The notes beneath the pieces are model-generated. The model was not told where the DNA came from. It ran no database searches and was given only the letters and a program-made list of their open reading frames with translations. This document shows, piece by piece, positions 47,519-58,574 of a DNA stretch of 64,000 nt; position 1 is the first letter of the stretch; the number at the start of each line of letters is the position of its first letter. Where the stretch lies: assembly GCA_039707655.1 (NCBI GenBank), contig CM077672.1, positions 354,560,031-354,624,030 on the forward strand, in the 5' to 3' direction. A program made the translations under genes and the position numbers. Origin of the DNA: Elymus sibiricus. Taxonomy: Eukaryota; Streptophyta; Magnoliopsida; Poales; Poaceae.

Positions 47519-48297
47519 TTAGTGCCGCGACACCTTTTTGGTTGCCGGTGTAGTGGCTTTGGATTTCTTACCGGCAGAGCACTCCGGCAAGTCTTCAACA
47601 GGTGCGTAGCACTCCAAAGAGGTGCGCTTCCCAGAATCCTTACTAGAGGTCTTGCTAGAATTCTTCTTTTCCTTCTTCTTGGCGGGAGCTGGTGCCTTGG
47701 CGGCCTCTACTGCAACCGCATCTCTGTACATCTTGTCGACGCAAATGACTGCATCTTTCTTGTCGGATTTGATGGAAATAACACCCATCGGCCCTGGCAT
47801 CTTCAACGTGTTGTAAGCATAGTGAGATGCTGCCATGAATTTTGCCAAGGCTGGGCGGCCAAGAATTTCATTGTACGGCAAGGGGATCTTGACAACGTCA
47901 AACACAATCTTTTTCGTTCTGTAGTTTAACTCCCCGCCAAACGTCACCGGCAATGTAATCTTTCCCTTGGGCTGTCTTCTTCCGGCTTCACTCCTTGAAA
48001 AGTGCCTGTCTTTTCGAGCTCCTCATCAGGAATCTGTAGCCTCTTGATTACTTCCGGAGAGATTAGATTCAGACCGGCCCCACCATCAACTAACATCTTT
48101 GTTACTTGGAGGTTGCGAATTGTTAGTGAAACCAACAACGGCAAACACCCGACCGCAGTTATGCGATCAGGGTGGTCCTCAGCATCAAAGGTGATAGGTG
48201 TGTGTGACCATTTGAGTGGTTTTCGTGAGCCCATTGCCGGTTCCGCCGCATTAACCTCACGCGCCCACTGCTTAAGTTGGTGGTGAGAGGAGTGCAA
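47519..48297 (-). pseudogene. C aspartic protease, frameshifted
   Basis: 48297-47944 contains MLVDGGAGLNLIS (active-site Asp). An overlapping frame, 47953-47519, continues with PYNEILGRPALAKFMA and MPGPMGVI, then a Lys/Ser-rich linker. A one-base shift near 47950 separates the halves. Confidence 0.8.
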
Positions 48298-48306
48298 AGA
48301 TGCTCC

Positions 48307-50556
48307 TCAGTCAATGCACATGGCATCGGTTGCCTTCTGGAATTCTTGTTCGCTGGTCTCATCATCATCCTCTTCGTCGCTCTCATCATCTTCCTCTTTC
48401 TTGTCTCGGCCTCTAGCAGGTTTTTCTTTTTGCTTCTTGGCCTTGCCGCGACGGCCTCCTCGACCACCACGGCCCTTTTTGCTGGATCCACCGGCACCAT
48501 CTTGACCCTTCTCTTTATCACGCTTTTCGTATTCGGCCTTCTGTTTCTCAACAAGGTGCTCGACTTGTCGACACTCTTGGAGATCATGGCCCTTGGTGCG
48601 GTGAATCTTGCAGTATGGCCCATCAAATTTGCCGGCCTTCTCATTTGCCGCTGCCTCCTGGCAAGCAGCGCATACAGCAGCCTCCTTGCCGGAGTTCTCA
48701 GTCTTGGCTTTCTTGGCAGACTCAGAGTTGCCGGAACCTTCGATGGCCATTACAGTTTTGCCTTTGCGCTTCCTGTTGCGCTTTCGGCCCTTCTTCCTCG
48801 GGGTGGCGGCATCATCATCCTCAGAGTCTACCTCTGCACCAACGTCCTCCCCGGGAAGCCTTCTTCCTTCCTCAGCACGTGCACACTTATCCGCCAACGT
48901 GTAGTGCTCGTTGACGGTCTTGGGCAACTTGACGTTCATTTTCTCCCGCATTCTCCGATTGCGCACATTCGTGTGGAAGGCGGCAATCACGGCTGCGGGG
49001 TGCACATCTGGGATGTTGCGGTGCACGCGGCTGAAACTCTGGATATACTTGCGCAAAGTTTCACCATCTCTTTGTGGGATCACCTGCAAATCACTGGGCT
49101 GTCCAGGGGCCTTGTGGCCTCCGGTAAAGGCACCAACAAATCGTTGCAGAGATCTGACCACGAAGAAATGGAGTTCTCCGGCAAGTTCATCAGCCAAGAT
49201 CTCACGTTGGGCTTCAGTACCAACGAAAAGTAGTTGGCGAGGATTTTCTCATCTCTTCCCCCGACAGCTTCTATGGCAATCGTGTAGATGCCTAGAAACT
49301 CTGTCGGGTTCGGCTTGCCGTCATACTTTTCCGGCACTTCTGGCTTGAAGGCTCGAACGGACGGCCATCGGACTTGCCGCAGCTCACGGGTGAAGGCAGG
49401 ACACCCAACCTCGTAAGGTAGATATCCACCAACCCCTCACGCAGGCTCATCAACGATGGGGCCGTTGCGCGTGTCGGATTGACGGCTCGCCTCCCGGCGC
49501 CGTTCGATGGTGGTGCGGGCATCTTCTGCCCGCCTGTCTCGCAGCACTTGCCGCTGATCTTGCCGCACCCATGGATCTGAAGAAGCCATCGACATCTCGT
49601 CGGGTCCAAAAGATCGTTGGGCTTGTCACGGCTGTTGGCGTTGCTGCTGCTGAGGATGTTGCCGCGGTGGCGACTGCACCGTTAGCGTAGTACCGTCAAC
49701 GCGGCCACCAACTGGAGATGCCGGTGCTGTTTGCGGACGCCGTGAAGGCTCCGCTTGCTATGATTTACTGGCCTTGGCAAACCCAATCAAGCTTTGGATG
49801 GTGGCTCTCCACTCATCCATCTTCTCTACTGCTGGAGGGAAGTTCAGCAGCATCTGGGCTCGTGCCATTGCTTCTACTGCTATGGCTGGCATGGCCGAAA
49901 GCGAAGAGCGTGACGTTGCTATACTTCTAGCAGAGCCAATAGGAGCGCCGTCATGGTCTTACTGTCGCGGCACATGATCAGCAGCTGATCGCCGTGGTGG
50001 AGGCGGTGCCTGAGGATCTGGGGTTTGGTCCACAGGAGTCTTGCCGTGAGGTCGCCGCTGCCCGGAGTCGTTGGCGCCGCTCGGAGCTGTACCGCGCCCA
50101 TTGTGTGAGGGGCGCGGCGTCAGTCCTGAAGCAGCATCCTTGGACGCCACCGTGGCGGGATCTCGGCTTGCGCCGGCCCGGGCATTGCTGCTCCGGTGGC
50201 TGCGTTCGTCGGCGCGGCGAGGAGGAGGAGGAAAAGGACGTCCATCCACTCCGCTCGCGCTGTCGCATCTCCGTTCGCCAGAGGATCGAGGAGGTCGACT
50301 GCCTCCAGCATGCTCGTCCCCTGCACCGACCGCGGTGGGCATGGCGACCGCGCCGCCTGCGCTGGTCGTGCCAACCGCCGTATCTGCACCACCCGCATTG
50401 GCCGCGCCGCCTGTGCTGCCTGCGGATGCGTGCGGGGTGGCCGTCATTGTGATGCCCTTCTTCTTGGGCGCCATCGACGACGAGGAGGACGACGAGGGAG
50501 TTGATGATGATGATGATGCACAATCCACTGATTCAGGTTCGCGCAAGCAATCCCCC
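48307..50556 (-). pseudogene. C gag, with several stops
   Basis: It begins just after the primer-binding site with a low-complexity N-terminus (MAPKKKGITMTATP near 50475). It has stops near 49961 and 49755, then recognisable capsid sequence (VPEKYDGKPNPTEFLGIYT, WSDLCNDL). The end, 49197-48307, contains the zinc-knuckle variant YCKIHRTKGHDLQEC and a Lys/Asp/Glu-rich tail. At least three in-frame stops or shifts. Confidence 0.75.
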
Positions 50557-50575
50557 CTACCTGGCACACCAAAGA
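50557..50575 (-). other. C primer-binding site region
   Basis: The minus strand reads TTTGGTGTGCCAGGTAGG right after the LTR CA. It resembles the TTGGCGCGCCAGGTAGGG type found in Tat elements. Confidence 0.65.
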
Positions 50576-50623
50576 TGTCGTGGGAACGACCATCTATGGG
50601 GCCATGCAGCCCCTTTGTGGTTC
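50576..50623 (-). repeat. C 5' LTR remnant (48 bp)
   Basis: Matches 41071-41118 with one mismatch, then switches abruptly to B LTR sequence at 50624. This marks a deletion breakpoint. Confidence 0.85.
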
Positions 50624-51192
50624 CGAAGGTCTATGGTAAACTACTCACGCATCATCGGAAGGGCAGCAAGGTTGATGTAGAGCCCCTCCGTGATCGATTC
50701 CCCCTCCGGCAGATTACCGAAGAAGGACCCCAGATGGGATCTCTCTGGAACAGAAACTTGCGGCGGCGGAAAAAGTATTTCATGGACTCCCCTCAGGGTT
50801 TCTGATTTTTCCTGAATTTATAGTGGTGGAATTAGGTCAAATGGAGCTGGGGTGGGCCCACGATGCACCAGGGCGCGCTTGCCCCCCCCAGGCGCGCCCT
50901 GGTGGCTCGTGGCCACCCCCTCTAGCATCTGGTCTTCTCCCGAAGCTTCTAGTGTTGTATATGTCCAGAAAAAAATCTCCAAAAAGTTTCGTGGCATTTG
51001 GACTTCGTTTGGTATTGATTTTCTGTAAAACAAAAACAGGGCAGAAAACAGCAACTGGCACTGGGCACTAAGTTAATAGGTTAGTCTCCAAAAATGATAT
51101 ATAATTGCTGTAAATGATTATAAAAACATCCAAGATTGATAATATAACAGCATGGAACAATCAAAAATTATAGATACGTTGGAGACGTATCA
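50624..51192 (-). repeat. B 5' LTR remnant
   Basis: Matches 33487-34054 at roughly 93 percent by eye and ends GGAGACGTATCA, followed by ACGTA. Confidence 0.85.
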
Positions 51193-51205
51193 ACGTATCA
51201 GTCAA
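51193..51205. repeat. Right duplications of B (ACGTA) and D (GTCAA) with the last 3 bp of D between
   Basis: ACGTA (51193-51197), TCA (51198-51200, end of solo LTR D), GTCAA (51201-51205). These three short pieces resolve the nesting order H > D > B. Confidence 0.85.
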
Positions 51206-51511
51206 CCGGAGGCTTGAGGGCACCACAAGCTCAGATGGCGTGCCCCAGGGGGGCGCCCCCTGAGCTTGTGACTCTCTGGTGGCCCCTCTCCGGTAGTTCT
51301 TTGCACCAGTATTTTTTATATATTCCAAAACAATTCTCCGTAAATTTCCGTCCAATTCCGAGAACTTTTTTATTTCTGCACAAAAACAACATCAAAATAG
51401 TTCTGCTGAAAACAGCGTCAGTCTGTGTTAGTTTCATTCAAGTCATGCAAATTAGAGTCCAAAAATAAGAGCAAACGTGTTTGGAAAAGGAGATACATTG
51501 GAGCTGTATCA
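51206..51511 (-). repeat. LTR piece E of element H
   Basis: Continues piece F. It ends GAGCTGTATCA and is followed by the purine tract of H (minus strand AAGCTTGGGGGAGT). Its sequence matches the LTR at 63741 (phrases such as GACTGACGCTGTTTTCAGCA). Confidence 0.75.
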
Positions 51512-52264
51512 ACTCCCCCAAGCTTAACTTATTTCGTGTCTTCAAGCAATTCAGTTGACAAACTAAAAGTGACAAAGAAAAACTTTTACAAACTCTTTTG
51601 TTTCTGTTGCCGTATATAAGTTTAACTAGTAATTAAGTTTTCAGCAAAGATCATGAACTAACCACATATATGATAACATTTAGAATTCATATTTATTCAT
51701 GTCAATGACATAATCAACTAGCGAGCAATAATACTATATATCGAATACCAATACTTTGTCAAAATAACGATGATACAATATGATAGAATGGTATCTCTCT
51801 AGCCCTTTCTGAGACCGCGAAACATAAATGAAGAGCAACTCTGAAGTTCAAGCTGCGACGAAACATTGTAAATCATGGTAGAAGAGATCCATTCATGCTT
51901 ACACCTAACATTAATTAGACCAAATGCATGTTAAACTAAAGAATGACAATAGCGCTCTCACGATTGGCGCTTGAATGAGAAGGTGATGACTCAAAAATAA
52001 TAAAAGTAATAGATAGGCCCTTCGCTGAGGAAAGTAGGGATTTGCTTATGTGCCAGAGCTCATTGTTTTGAAACAGAGATGAATTGCATTTTTAGTGGTG
52101 TACTTTTCAGACCATAGTTTACAACAGAGTCTCCAATATCTTTCATGCCAAACACGTTAATGACGGTTCCAAAGCAAAAAGTTTTACCCCCCCCCCCCAA
52201 TCCACCATACTAACACAAACCATGGCTAGCCGAATCAATGGGTGCCTGCCAACAATCAACTATT
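51512..52264 (-). mobile_element. Element H internal 3' region, truncated
   Basis: Athila-like non-coding region collinear with 34055-34780 of B. It contains a C homopolymer near 52188-52198. It stops at about 52264, where non-repeat DNA begins. The rest of H is missing. Confidence 0.65.
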
Positions 52265-52668
52265 CGGGGGTGTTAGATTGCGTTTTTGAAACTATGAAAA
52301 TTATGATAGAAGGTGAATGTACTTACAAAATCCAAAGACCAATAATTTGTATACTTGGAATTATTTTTCTAGGCAAAGGTTGTCACTACTAAGATATCGT
52401 ATCTTGAATCAAATGCATATTCATGTGTTCTGATTATTTTAAAGTTGATATGATCAAATATTTTGATACCGTTACAAGTAAGTTGTACATTACATGAGCT
52501 GTCATATCTAAGATTATTGATGATGCCAACCAAAACTATATGCCACATGAAAAACATATCTTTTTATTGATACCACTCCACCATCATATGATTTAGGAAG
52601 TCTGAAGCATCTAATGGCTATATTAATACATCATCACTAATATGCATATTTTATTACTTAAAATATCA
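52265..52668. other. AT-rich DNA, nothing recognised
   Basis: About 400 bp between element H and the Mutator-like element. I see no ORF, repeat or RNA gene here. Confidence 0.5.
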
Positions 52669-52677
52669 AATATTTAT

Positions 52678-54437
52678 GGGAGTGCCTAGAACTCATCTAG
52701 ATGAGATATAATTTGGTCTCATTCACCTGACATCACCTATTGTTGTTGTAGCCCATTTTGGTTGGCAGGCCGCACACCATAGTTGCTTTGTGTTCTCCTG
52801 CGCCAATGGGCTTTCTGTTGGTTGTACTTTTTCTAATGAGCTTTGTTCAAAAATTGTTTGGCTCGTACGTGTTACCCGGCCGTGAAGTGACGTTGAGTGG
52901 AGTGAGTGCTACCGGCTCTAGCTGCTGCTTGCGTACGAGGTGAGCTGCTCACGTGTATACATTGGTATTTTATTAAGTGGCAGCGAGGTGAGATGGTTAG
53001 TAGATCAGTAGGTTAGTACATGCATGCATTGGTATTTTCTTACGTGGTAGCGAGGAGAGCTGCTTAGAAGCTTGTGATTACGTATTAAGCAAGTTGTGTA
53101 ACAACTCGTGCATATTAAGGAGTCGCTTGAATTGTCCAATGGTTTACATGCAACTAGCACCGACAACTCCTCTCCTGACCTCAATTGCATTCAGTTTGTG
53201 TCCATATAGTTGCAGTTGAGTTACAACACTTGCAGTTGCATGTTTATTGGTAGACATGCAACAGGTCTCGACAACTCCACTTTTGACCTCAGTTGCAGTC
53301 ACTTTGTGCCTCATGCAATTGCAGTCGGGTTACAACACTTGCAGTTGCATGTCTAGTGATGGACATGCAACTAGCCCTGACAACTCCCCGACCCCAGTTG
53401 TAGTCACTTTGTGACAGTGCAGTTGCGGTTGGGTTACAACGCTTGCAGTTGCATGTCTAGTAGTAGACATGCAACTGGCCCCAACAACTTCCCTCTCGAT
53501 CCTAGTTGCATTCGCTTTGTCCCCGTGTAGTTGCAGCTGGGTTACAACTTTTGCAGTTGCATTTTTAGTGGTGGACATGCAACTTGCCCCACCAACTTCC
53601 CTCCCGACACCAGTTACTATCGCTTGTATCCGTGCAGTTGCAGTCGGGTTGCAATGCTTGCAATTGCATGTCTAGCGGCGGACATGCAACTGGCCCGACA
53701 ACCGTCTCCCGTCCCCAATTGCAGTTGTTAAATGCCCATGCAGTTGCACTCGAGTTTAGAACATTTGCAGTTGTATGTTTAGTGATAGACATGCAACAAA
53801 AACATAAGTTAAAAAAGATTCAAACAAAAAGGAAAAATATACATATACATGTGTTGACACACACGCACAAAAAAAACGAGTGAATCTTCAAATTGTCACA
53901 ACCGAAGTACGTTAAATAAACTGAACTCATTTTTGCAAAACATAAATAAATAAAATAAAATAAAATAAATTGTTTTTAGTTTTATTCTCTGCAGTAGTTT
54001 GTCTAGGTGAACCTTGTGGTTTCTTTAATAGAAATCGGAGGGGAGGCCCTTCTTATGTTCAAAAAAAAAAAAACTCTCACTACTCATGCTTATAAAGGCA
54101 TGTGGAACGTCCATGCGCTTGCAGGCTAGGCACCCCATTTGTTGAATAAAAATGAAAAACATAAACTGAAAATATCTTAAGAGAAGCCGTAGTGCTAATC
54201 CCTCCCTGTAGTCCTGTACAACCAACCTGGAGCCTAGAAAGAGGCCGCGACAACCAACAACGGGCCGCAACGTCCGTGAAACACACGAGCCGCGAAAGAA
54301 AAAACAAACACGGGCCGACACAACGCATATAATGCTACTGAGACACAACACGAATCGCAATGCGTGTGTGATCCAATGGCTATGAAAGTGAATGAGACCA
54401 AATAAAATCTCAGCTAGCTGAGTTTTAGCAAACCCGA
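52678..54437. mobile_element. Non-autonomous Mutator-like element (1760 bp)
   Basis: Flanked by a perfect 9-bp duplication AATATTTAT (52669-52677 and 54438-54446), the size made by Mutator-type transposases. The ends form inverted repeats of about 48 bp that align without gaps (inner parts CTCATCTAGATGAGAT...TTTGGTCTCATTCAC on the left against CTCAGCTAGCTGAGAT...TTTGGTCTCATTCAC on the right). There is no transposase ORF. The interior holds a tandem array (53146-53797) and a GC-richer right arm (54180-54370). Confidence 0.8.
53146..53797. repeat. Tandem array of ~107-bp units, each with a hairpin palindrome
   Basis: The phrase ACATGCAAC recurs at 53146, 53254, 53363, 53467, 53575, 53682 and 53789 (spacing 104-109 bp). 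In each unit it is the right arm of a palindrome; the cleanest has 13-bp perfect arms (53447-53459 and 53464-53476) with a 4-bp loop. The units are diverged from each other, so the array is not recent. Repeat-derived frames on both strands are shadows. Confidence 0.85.
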
Positions 54438-54446
54438 ATATTTATA

Positions 54447-56197
54447 CTAAACTTGTTTACTTTGTAAGTATATTTTCAACTATACTTATCACAGTTAGCC
54501 ACATTATAAATTTTAATGTGCATTTATTCATCTTATAATTTCTTACACCTATTTTTGCATACATGCTTGTGCTAAGCTGAATTTTTTTTACACTAAAAGT
54601 GATGTTCATTTTTTCCTTGAACTTACATCCGAAAGATTGCTAACAAAACATTTGGCAGAATTCAATACTCGATGATATAAGAAGAAACAATAATGAAAAA
54701 ATTACATCTTTTCGTGGATTAATATATATCATAGATTCGTTATAGTGCTAAAAAAAATATCTTGATAGAAGATTCCAGAGGGTATGATTGTTTATCTTAA
54801 ATGTAAACATATAGAAAACTATATTTTGTATCAGCAACGTAGGCAGATATAACACATAGATGCAGTTAAACCTCGCCCTTGACATGTAAGGTAGGGCACA
54901 GTCACAGAAAGATACCAAATGAAGGATAGGATGACTCCTGAGGAAGCCTGTCAAACAATCCTTGAGCAGTAGGTCGTCAGGAATGAAGACATCTTCCTTG
55001 TTTGAAAGAATGATCTTTCCATCAGTATATACTCGAACTTTCTTGAAACAAGTAAATTCTAGAAGGTTCTATGTACTTTTGGTCCAATTTTCCAAGAGGA
55101 ACACATAGAAGGCTGAGCAATCAGCTCACGATTGAGGTCTCCAAGCATTCCAAAGTTTGCAATTAGCATTTGGACTATGCCTCACACCAAGAACAAATGT
55201 GAAGAAAACATGTAGTTGTAAGCTGAATATATTATCCTTGTCACGGAGAACACAACTAACAGAGCTCACCCACTCTCCAGTTTCACTACAAGTCGGTATC
55301 CACTCCAGTAATTAGTGTTGATTCTAGGTTTCGAATTGCACTCCATGCATCATGTAAATGTGGATATGTGATGTCGCAACGATAAGTGAGTGGCACTTGA
55401 GATGGTGAGCAACAAGGTCACATCCATTTTCAAGATTGATCGTTACTTCAGGAAAGACGCGGTCTCTGAACCTTCCATGCAGATGGAAGAATTCTTCGGA
55501 TAAAACAGGATGCATTCGTTTGAATCTTTTAGTTTACAAAGATATTTCTGTCTTCTATGCATGCATGCTTACATAGAAGCAAGCTACTTTTGTCGTTTCG
55601 CACCACACCTTATACAAGATCTAAGTCCAATATGAATAGGCTCGATAAAGTTGACCGATCCAGCCTATGTTACTGAAGACAGATTCAACATGAATAGGTT
55701 CAGCAGGCAGTTTTCTACAACATATATTTCATATCTTGTACCTTGATTACAAGAGGCATAAGAAAAGGAGTCGTCGAGACTTGAGAGCACAGAGATCATC
55801 AAATGAATGGTCAGATCGAGCGACATAGCACACTGGAGAAATATGTAATATGCAGATCACTCACTTTACATTGTCACAGGTAGGTGGTAATAAACTGCAC
55901 GGGAGGAAACGACGCAACATTTGTATGGTGAAGGAAGAGACAGCACCAGAATAATGTTCAAAGTATTCATGCATTTTAATTTATAGTCGGCACTACCTTA
56001 CTTAGCACACCTTAAATATATCTTGTTTTCCTCAACCAGAGAACCATGCAGCAAATGTTCCCTCAACGCCTGGGAGATTTAGGAAGGCAGAGACAGCATC
56101 GGCAAGATAGGACAAACAGAACTGGAACATTGCGCACACATTGTATCCATTTATAGCCATCACCACGTTACTGAAACAACTTGAGGCTCGATTATCC
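54447..56197. other. Region downstream of the DUF1618 gene with decayed coding traces
   Basis: AT-rich. On the minus strand 55515-55324 is open (LSEEFFHLHGRFRDRVFPEV), and 55290-54880 gives broken pieces such as GEWVSSVSCVLRDKDNIFSL and DGKIILSNKEDVFIPDDLLL with stops between. This looks like a decayed host gene that I cannot name. 56030-56197 is probably the DUF1618 3' untranslated region. Confidence 0.35.
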
Positions 56198-56336
56198 TCA
56201 GCCCTGTTCTTCTTGTTCGCCAACTCGCAGCAAATGTTTCCCTTCACGCCTAGTCGCATCAGCATCCACACGACAGCTGTTAGCAAGAGTGTTCACAGCT
56301 TCTTGCTTGCCAGTGTTAGCAGCATTACGTTTCTTT

Positions 56337-56921
56337 CTGTGAAAGATAAAAAAAAAAGTGCAATGTTTTAGCGTAATTAAAGATAACCACAGGTGAAAAC
56401 GTGCTTACACTAGATGATAAGATGTCAGATGTATATTGGCAATGAAATAGCAGGACGACGTCACTATAATAAACCACTTACTCCCGATTTCCAGAGATAC
56501 GAATACACCTGTACCTATAGGTAAGTAATCAACAGTGGAAGACCGATCGAGTTTTCTTTGCTCTCTGGCAAAAGCGCGCAGAATCCAAATCAGTTACTAT
56601 TTGTGTACCTTTAAATTTCTGCTTCATTTTACTTTGGTGAGACCTACAAGGCTACAACTACAATCACCTCCCGTTTGCCTACCATGTTGGTAAATACCAG
56701 ATAGATCTCTAGTTCTCTACACAACTATGCTGGAGGGACCGAAACGAACGTGTCCCTAGCGTCGAGAAAGGACATAAACCTTACTGTGCCCAAATAGTTA
56801 GCACTAATCTACTCCTTCCTAATTAAGAGCAGGTTCAACTGCCTATTACCATTTGCAACACTATTATTTCAGAAATACTAGACGGAAATATATGTAGTAG
56901 GCCTGTGGTGGTATAATTTAC
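56337..56921 (-). other. DUF1618 intron
   Basis: 585 bp with a GTAAAT donor and a pyrimidine-rich TTTCACAG acceptor. Splicing keeps the frame (codon split AG|A) and replaces an immediate stop (CGC AGG TAA) with 46 further codons. Confidence 0.6.
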
Positions 56922-57108
56922 CTGCGTGAGGACCTTTTGCTTTTGCTTGTGGCCACCAAATGGTTGGAGACCTCGGTTTCTCTGCTTGCGGGCACCAGAT
57001 GGTTGGAGAGGTCACTTTGCAAGTACATGAATCGAAAACCCAAGGTTCTTTTACTGGTGAGACAAGCCACCCCTTTCAGAGTCTTGTTCTTCATGTCGAC
57101 AGCAAGCA

Positions 57109-57364
57109 GAGAGGCATGATTCAGGACCATGGTTCAGCCGAACCTATGCTCCACACCGTACGATCAAACATCATTTTGCATGTGGATTCGCGCCATGCAT
57201 GTCAATTCTATTCAAAACTTAATGCCATGCATTGTTTAACATGCAAACATCTCCCATCATGCATATTTTAATCAATCATGCACGGATCCTTATGAACAGT
57301 GTTTAGAGATCAATAGTGTGGAGCGTAGGTTCGGCTGAACCATGGTTCAGTAAAACATTTTCGT
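57109..57364. mobile_element. hAT-type MITE (256 bp) in DUF1618 exon 1
   Basis: Flanked by the perfect 8-bp duplication AGCAAGCA (57101-57108 and 57365-57372), the size typical of hAT elements. Inverted ends of about 49 bp share ACCATGGTTCAGCCGAACCT; the outer 17-18 bases are more diverged. The interior is AT-rich with no ORF. It brings a TGA that would end the protein 4 codons into the insert. Confidence 0.8.
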
Positions 57365-57894
57365 AGCAAGCATCCACAAGTCGTCGTCCAAGTGGTCAAC
57401 CTTGGCCATGATGTAAACAACATCATCATCATGCAAGCTGAGGGCAGGATGCCCTGTGTGGAGTCTACTCAAGGCTGGATTCTTCGCTGTGGCCTTGACA
57501 TCATGCTGAGGAAGCAGCCGGGAGTGACTCTCGTCCACGATGATGTCCGAGGCTTTGAGGTTGAGTTCGATGTGCCACTTCTTCTTGGGCTCCAGCCATG
57601 TCAGTATGGCAGCACTCCAGTCCTGGGAGACGTAGGTGGCGCGATTCCGTGAGCCAGGCACGGGATGAGCCCACACCTCTGAGTATTTGATGCAGCCGTC
57701 GCTGCCGACGGAGACGTCCAGGTCACACGCCAAAGGGCCTGGGACCATCTTGTTGGGCGCCGAAAGCGCGGGCAAATGGATGAAGCGGAGGATGTCGTCG
57801 TTCAGGTCATCGCCGCCGCCGCTGGGGAGCAGATCACCGATCAGGATGCCATTCCAGAGGTCGACGCAGCCGATTGAACTGCGGTCGCCACCGA

Positions 57895-58574
57895 CACTAC
57901 CGGAATAACCCACTATGCCGATGGCCAAAGACCATCGGCATAGCCCGTATACCGTCGGTATACCACTGTGCCGACGGCAGCCGTCGGCATAGACCCGTCG
58001 GCGTCGATCTCGACGGCGTAGTCCTGTCAGACCGTCGGCATAGAAGTGCCGTCGGCATACATGGCTATGCCGACGGCGTCCGTACGGCCGTCGGCATAGA
58101 AACCCCGTCGGCAAAAAAAACCGCCGGACGGGCACTGACGGCGCCGTGACCTGGCGGCACCAATAGAATGAGAACACGTGGCGAACCTAGGCCGACGGCA
58201 AGGCCGTCGGCATAGTTTGCCACGTGGCGCGCACTGCGGAAAGAAAACATACAATATCTATGCCGACGGCCTGCCGTCGGGGCCGTCAGTATAGATTTGA
58301 CGGCGCCGGCGTGCCGTCTGAGTCCGGGTCGGCAGGCCCATATATGTGCCGACGGCCTATATATACCGACGGCTGCGGTCGGCATGAACGGTCATATGTC
58401 GACGGCCTATAGATGCCTACGGCGGTCGTCGGCATAGTCGGAGATATACCGACGGCATATCTATGCCTACGGCTTTCACAAGGCCGTCGGCATATAACAG
58501 GGTGTGCCGACGGCCCCGACAAAAGGCCGTCGGCATATGTAAAGCCGTCGGCATTGGCTGTTATTCCGGTAGTG
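57895..58574. mobile_element. Non-autonomous CACTA element (680 bp) in DUF1618 exon 1
   Basis: Perfect 15-bp inverted ends CACTACCGGAATAAC with 3-bp duplication CGA (57892-57894 and 58575-58577), as expected for the CACTA (En/Spm) superfamily. The interior is packed with direct and inverted copies of TATGCCGACGGC / GCCGTCGGCATA, the subterminal repeats to which transposase would bind. No transposase gene. Confidence 0.93.

Larger units (their letters stand above)
41071..50623 (-). mobile_element. Element C: Tat-lineage Ty3/gypsy retrotransposon carrying an antisense B3 gene
   Basis: Minus-strand order: 5' LTR remnant (50576-50623), primer-binding site, gag, protease, RT, RNase H plus a second archaeal-type RNase H, integrase. 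An antisense gene follows (42483-43151, plus strand), and then the 3' LTR (41071-41827). The second RNase H and the phrase NSWNIEHLRKFYP at the integrase end mark the Tat lineage. It is inserted in B at AAAGT (41066-41070); the partner duplication is deleted. Gag-pol is decayed. Confidence 0.85.
32490..51192 (-). mobile_element. Element B: Athila-like element, interrupted by I and C and partly deleted
   Basis: 3' LTR 32490-34054, polypurine tract and internal DNA 34055-41070 (split by solo LTR I), then element C. A 569-bp remnant of the 5' LTR (50624-51192) ends the element, and duplication ACGTA flanks the whole. The B region between 41070 and the 5' LTR (gag, primer-binding site) is absent, lost in a deletion that also removed most of the C 5' LTR. 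By eye the two LTR pieces are only about 93 percent alike, so B is old. Confidence 0.85.

Noticed and set aside
47216..48904. Plus-strand frames of up to 318 codons opposite C gag and protease
   Set aside because: They are shadows of the minus-strand gag-pol. Unlike the B3 ORF they have no domain or promoter.
53146..53797. CRISPR-like array
   Set aside because: Regular spacing, but this is plant DNA, the spacers are themselves repeated, and the array sits inside a Mutator-like element with a 9-bp duplication.
57347..58177. 276-codon minus-strand frame as a separate gene
   Set aside because: Its first third is CACTA sequence and its stop is inside the MITE. Only the middle is DUF1618 exon.
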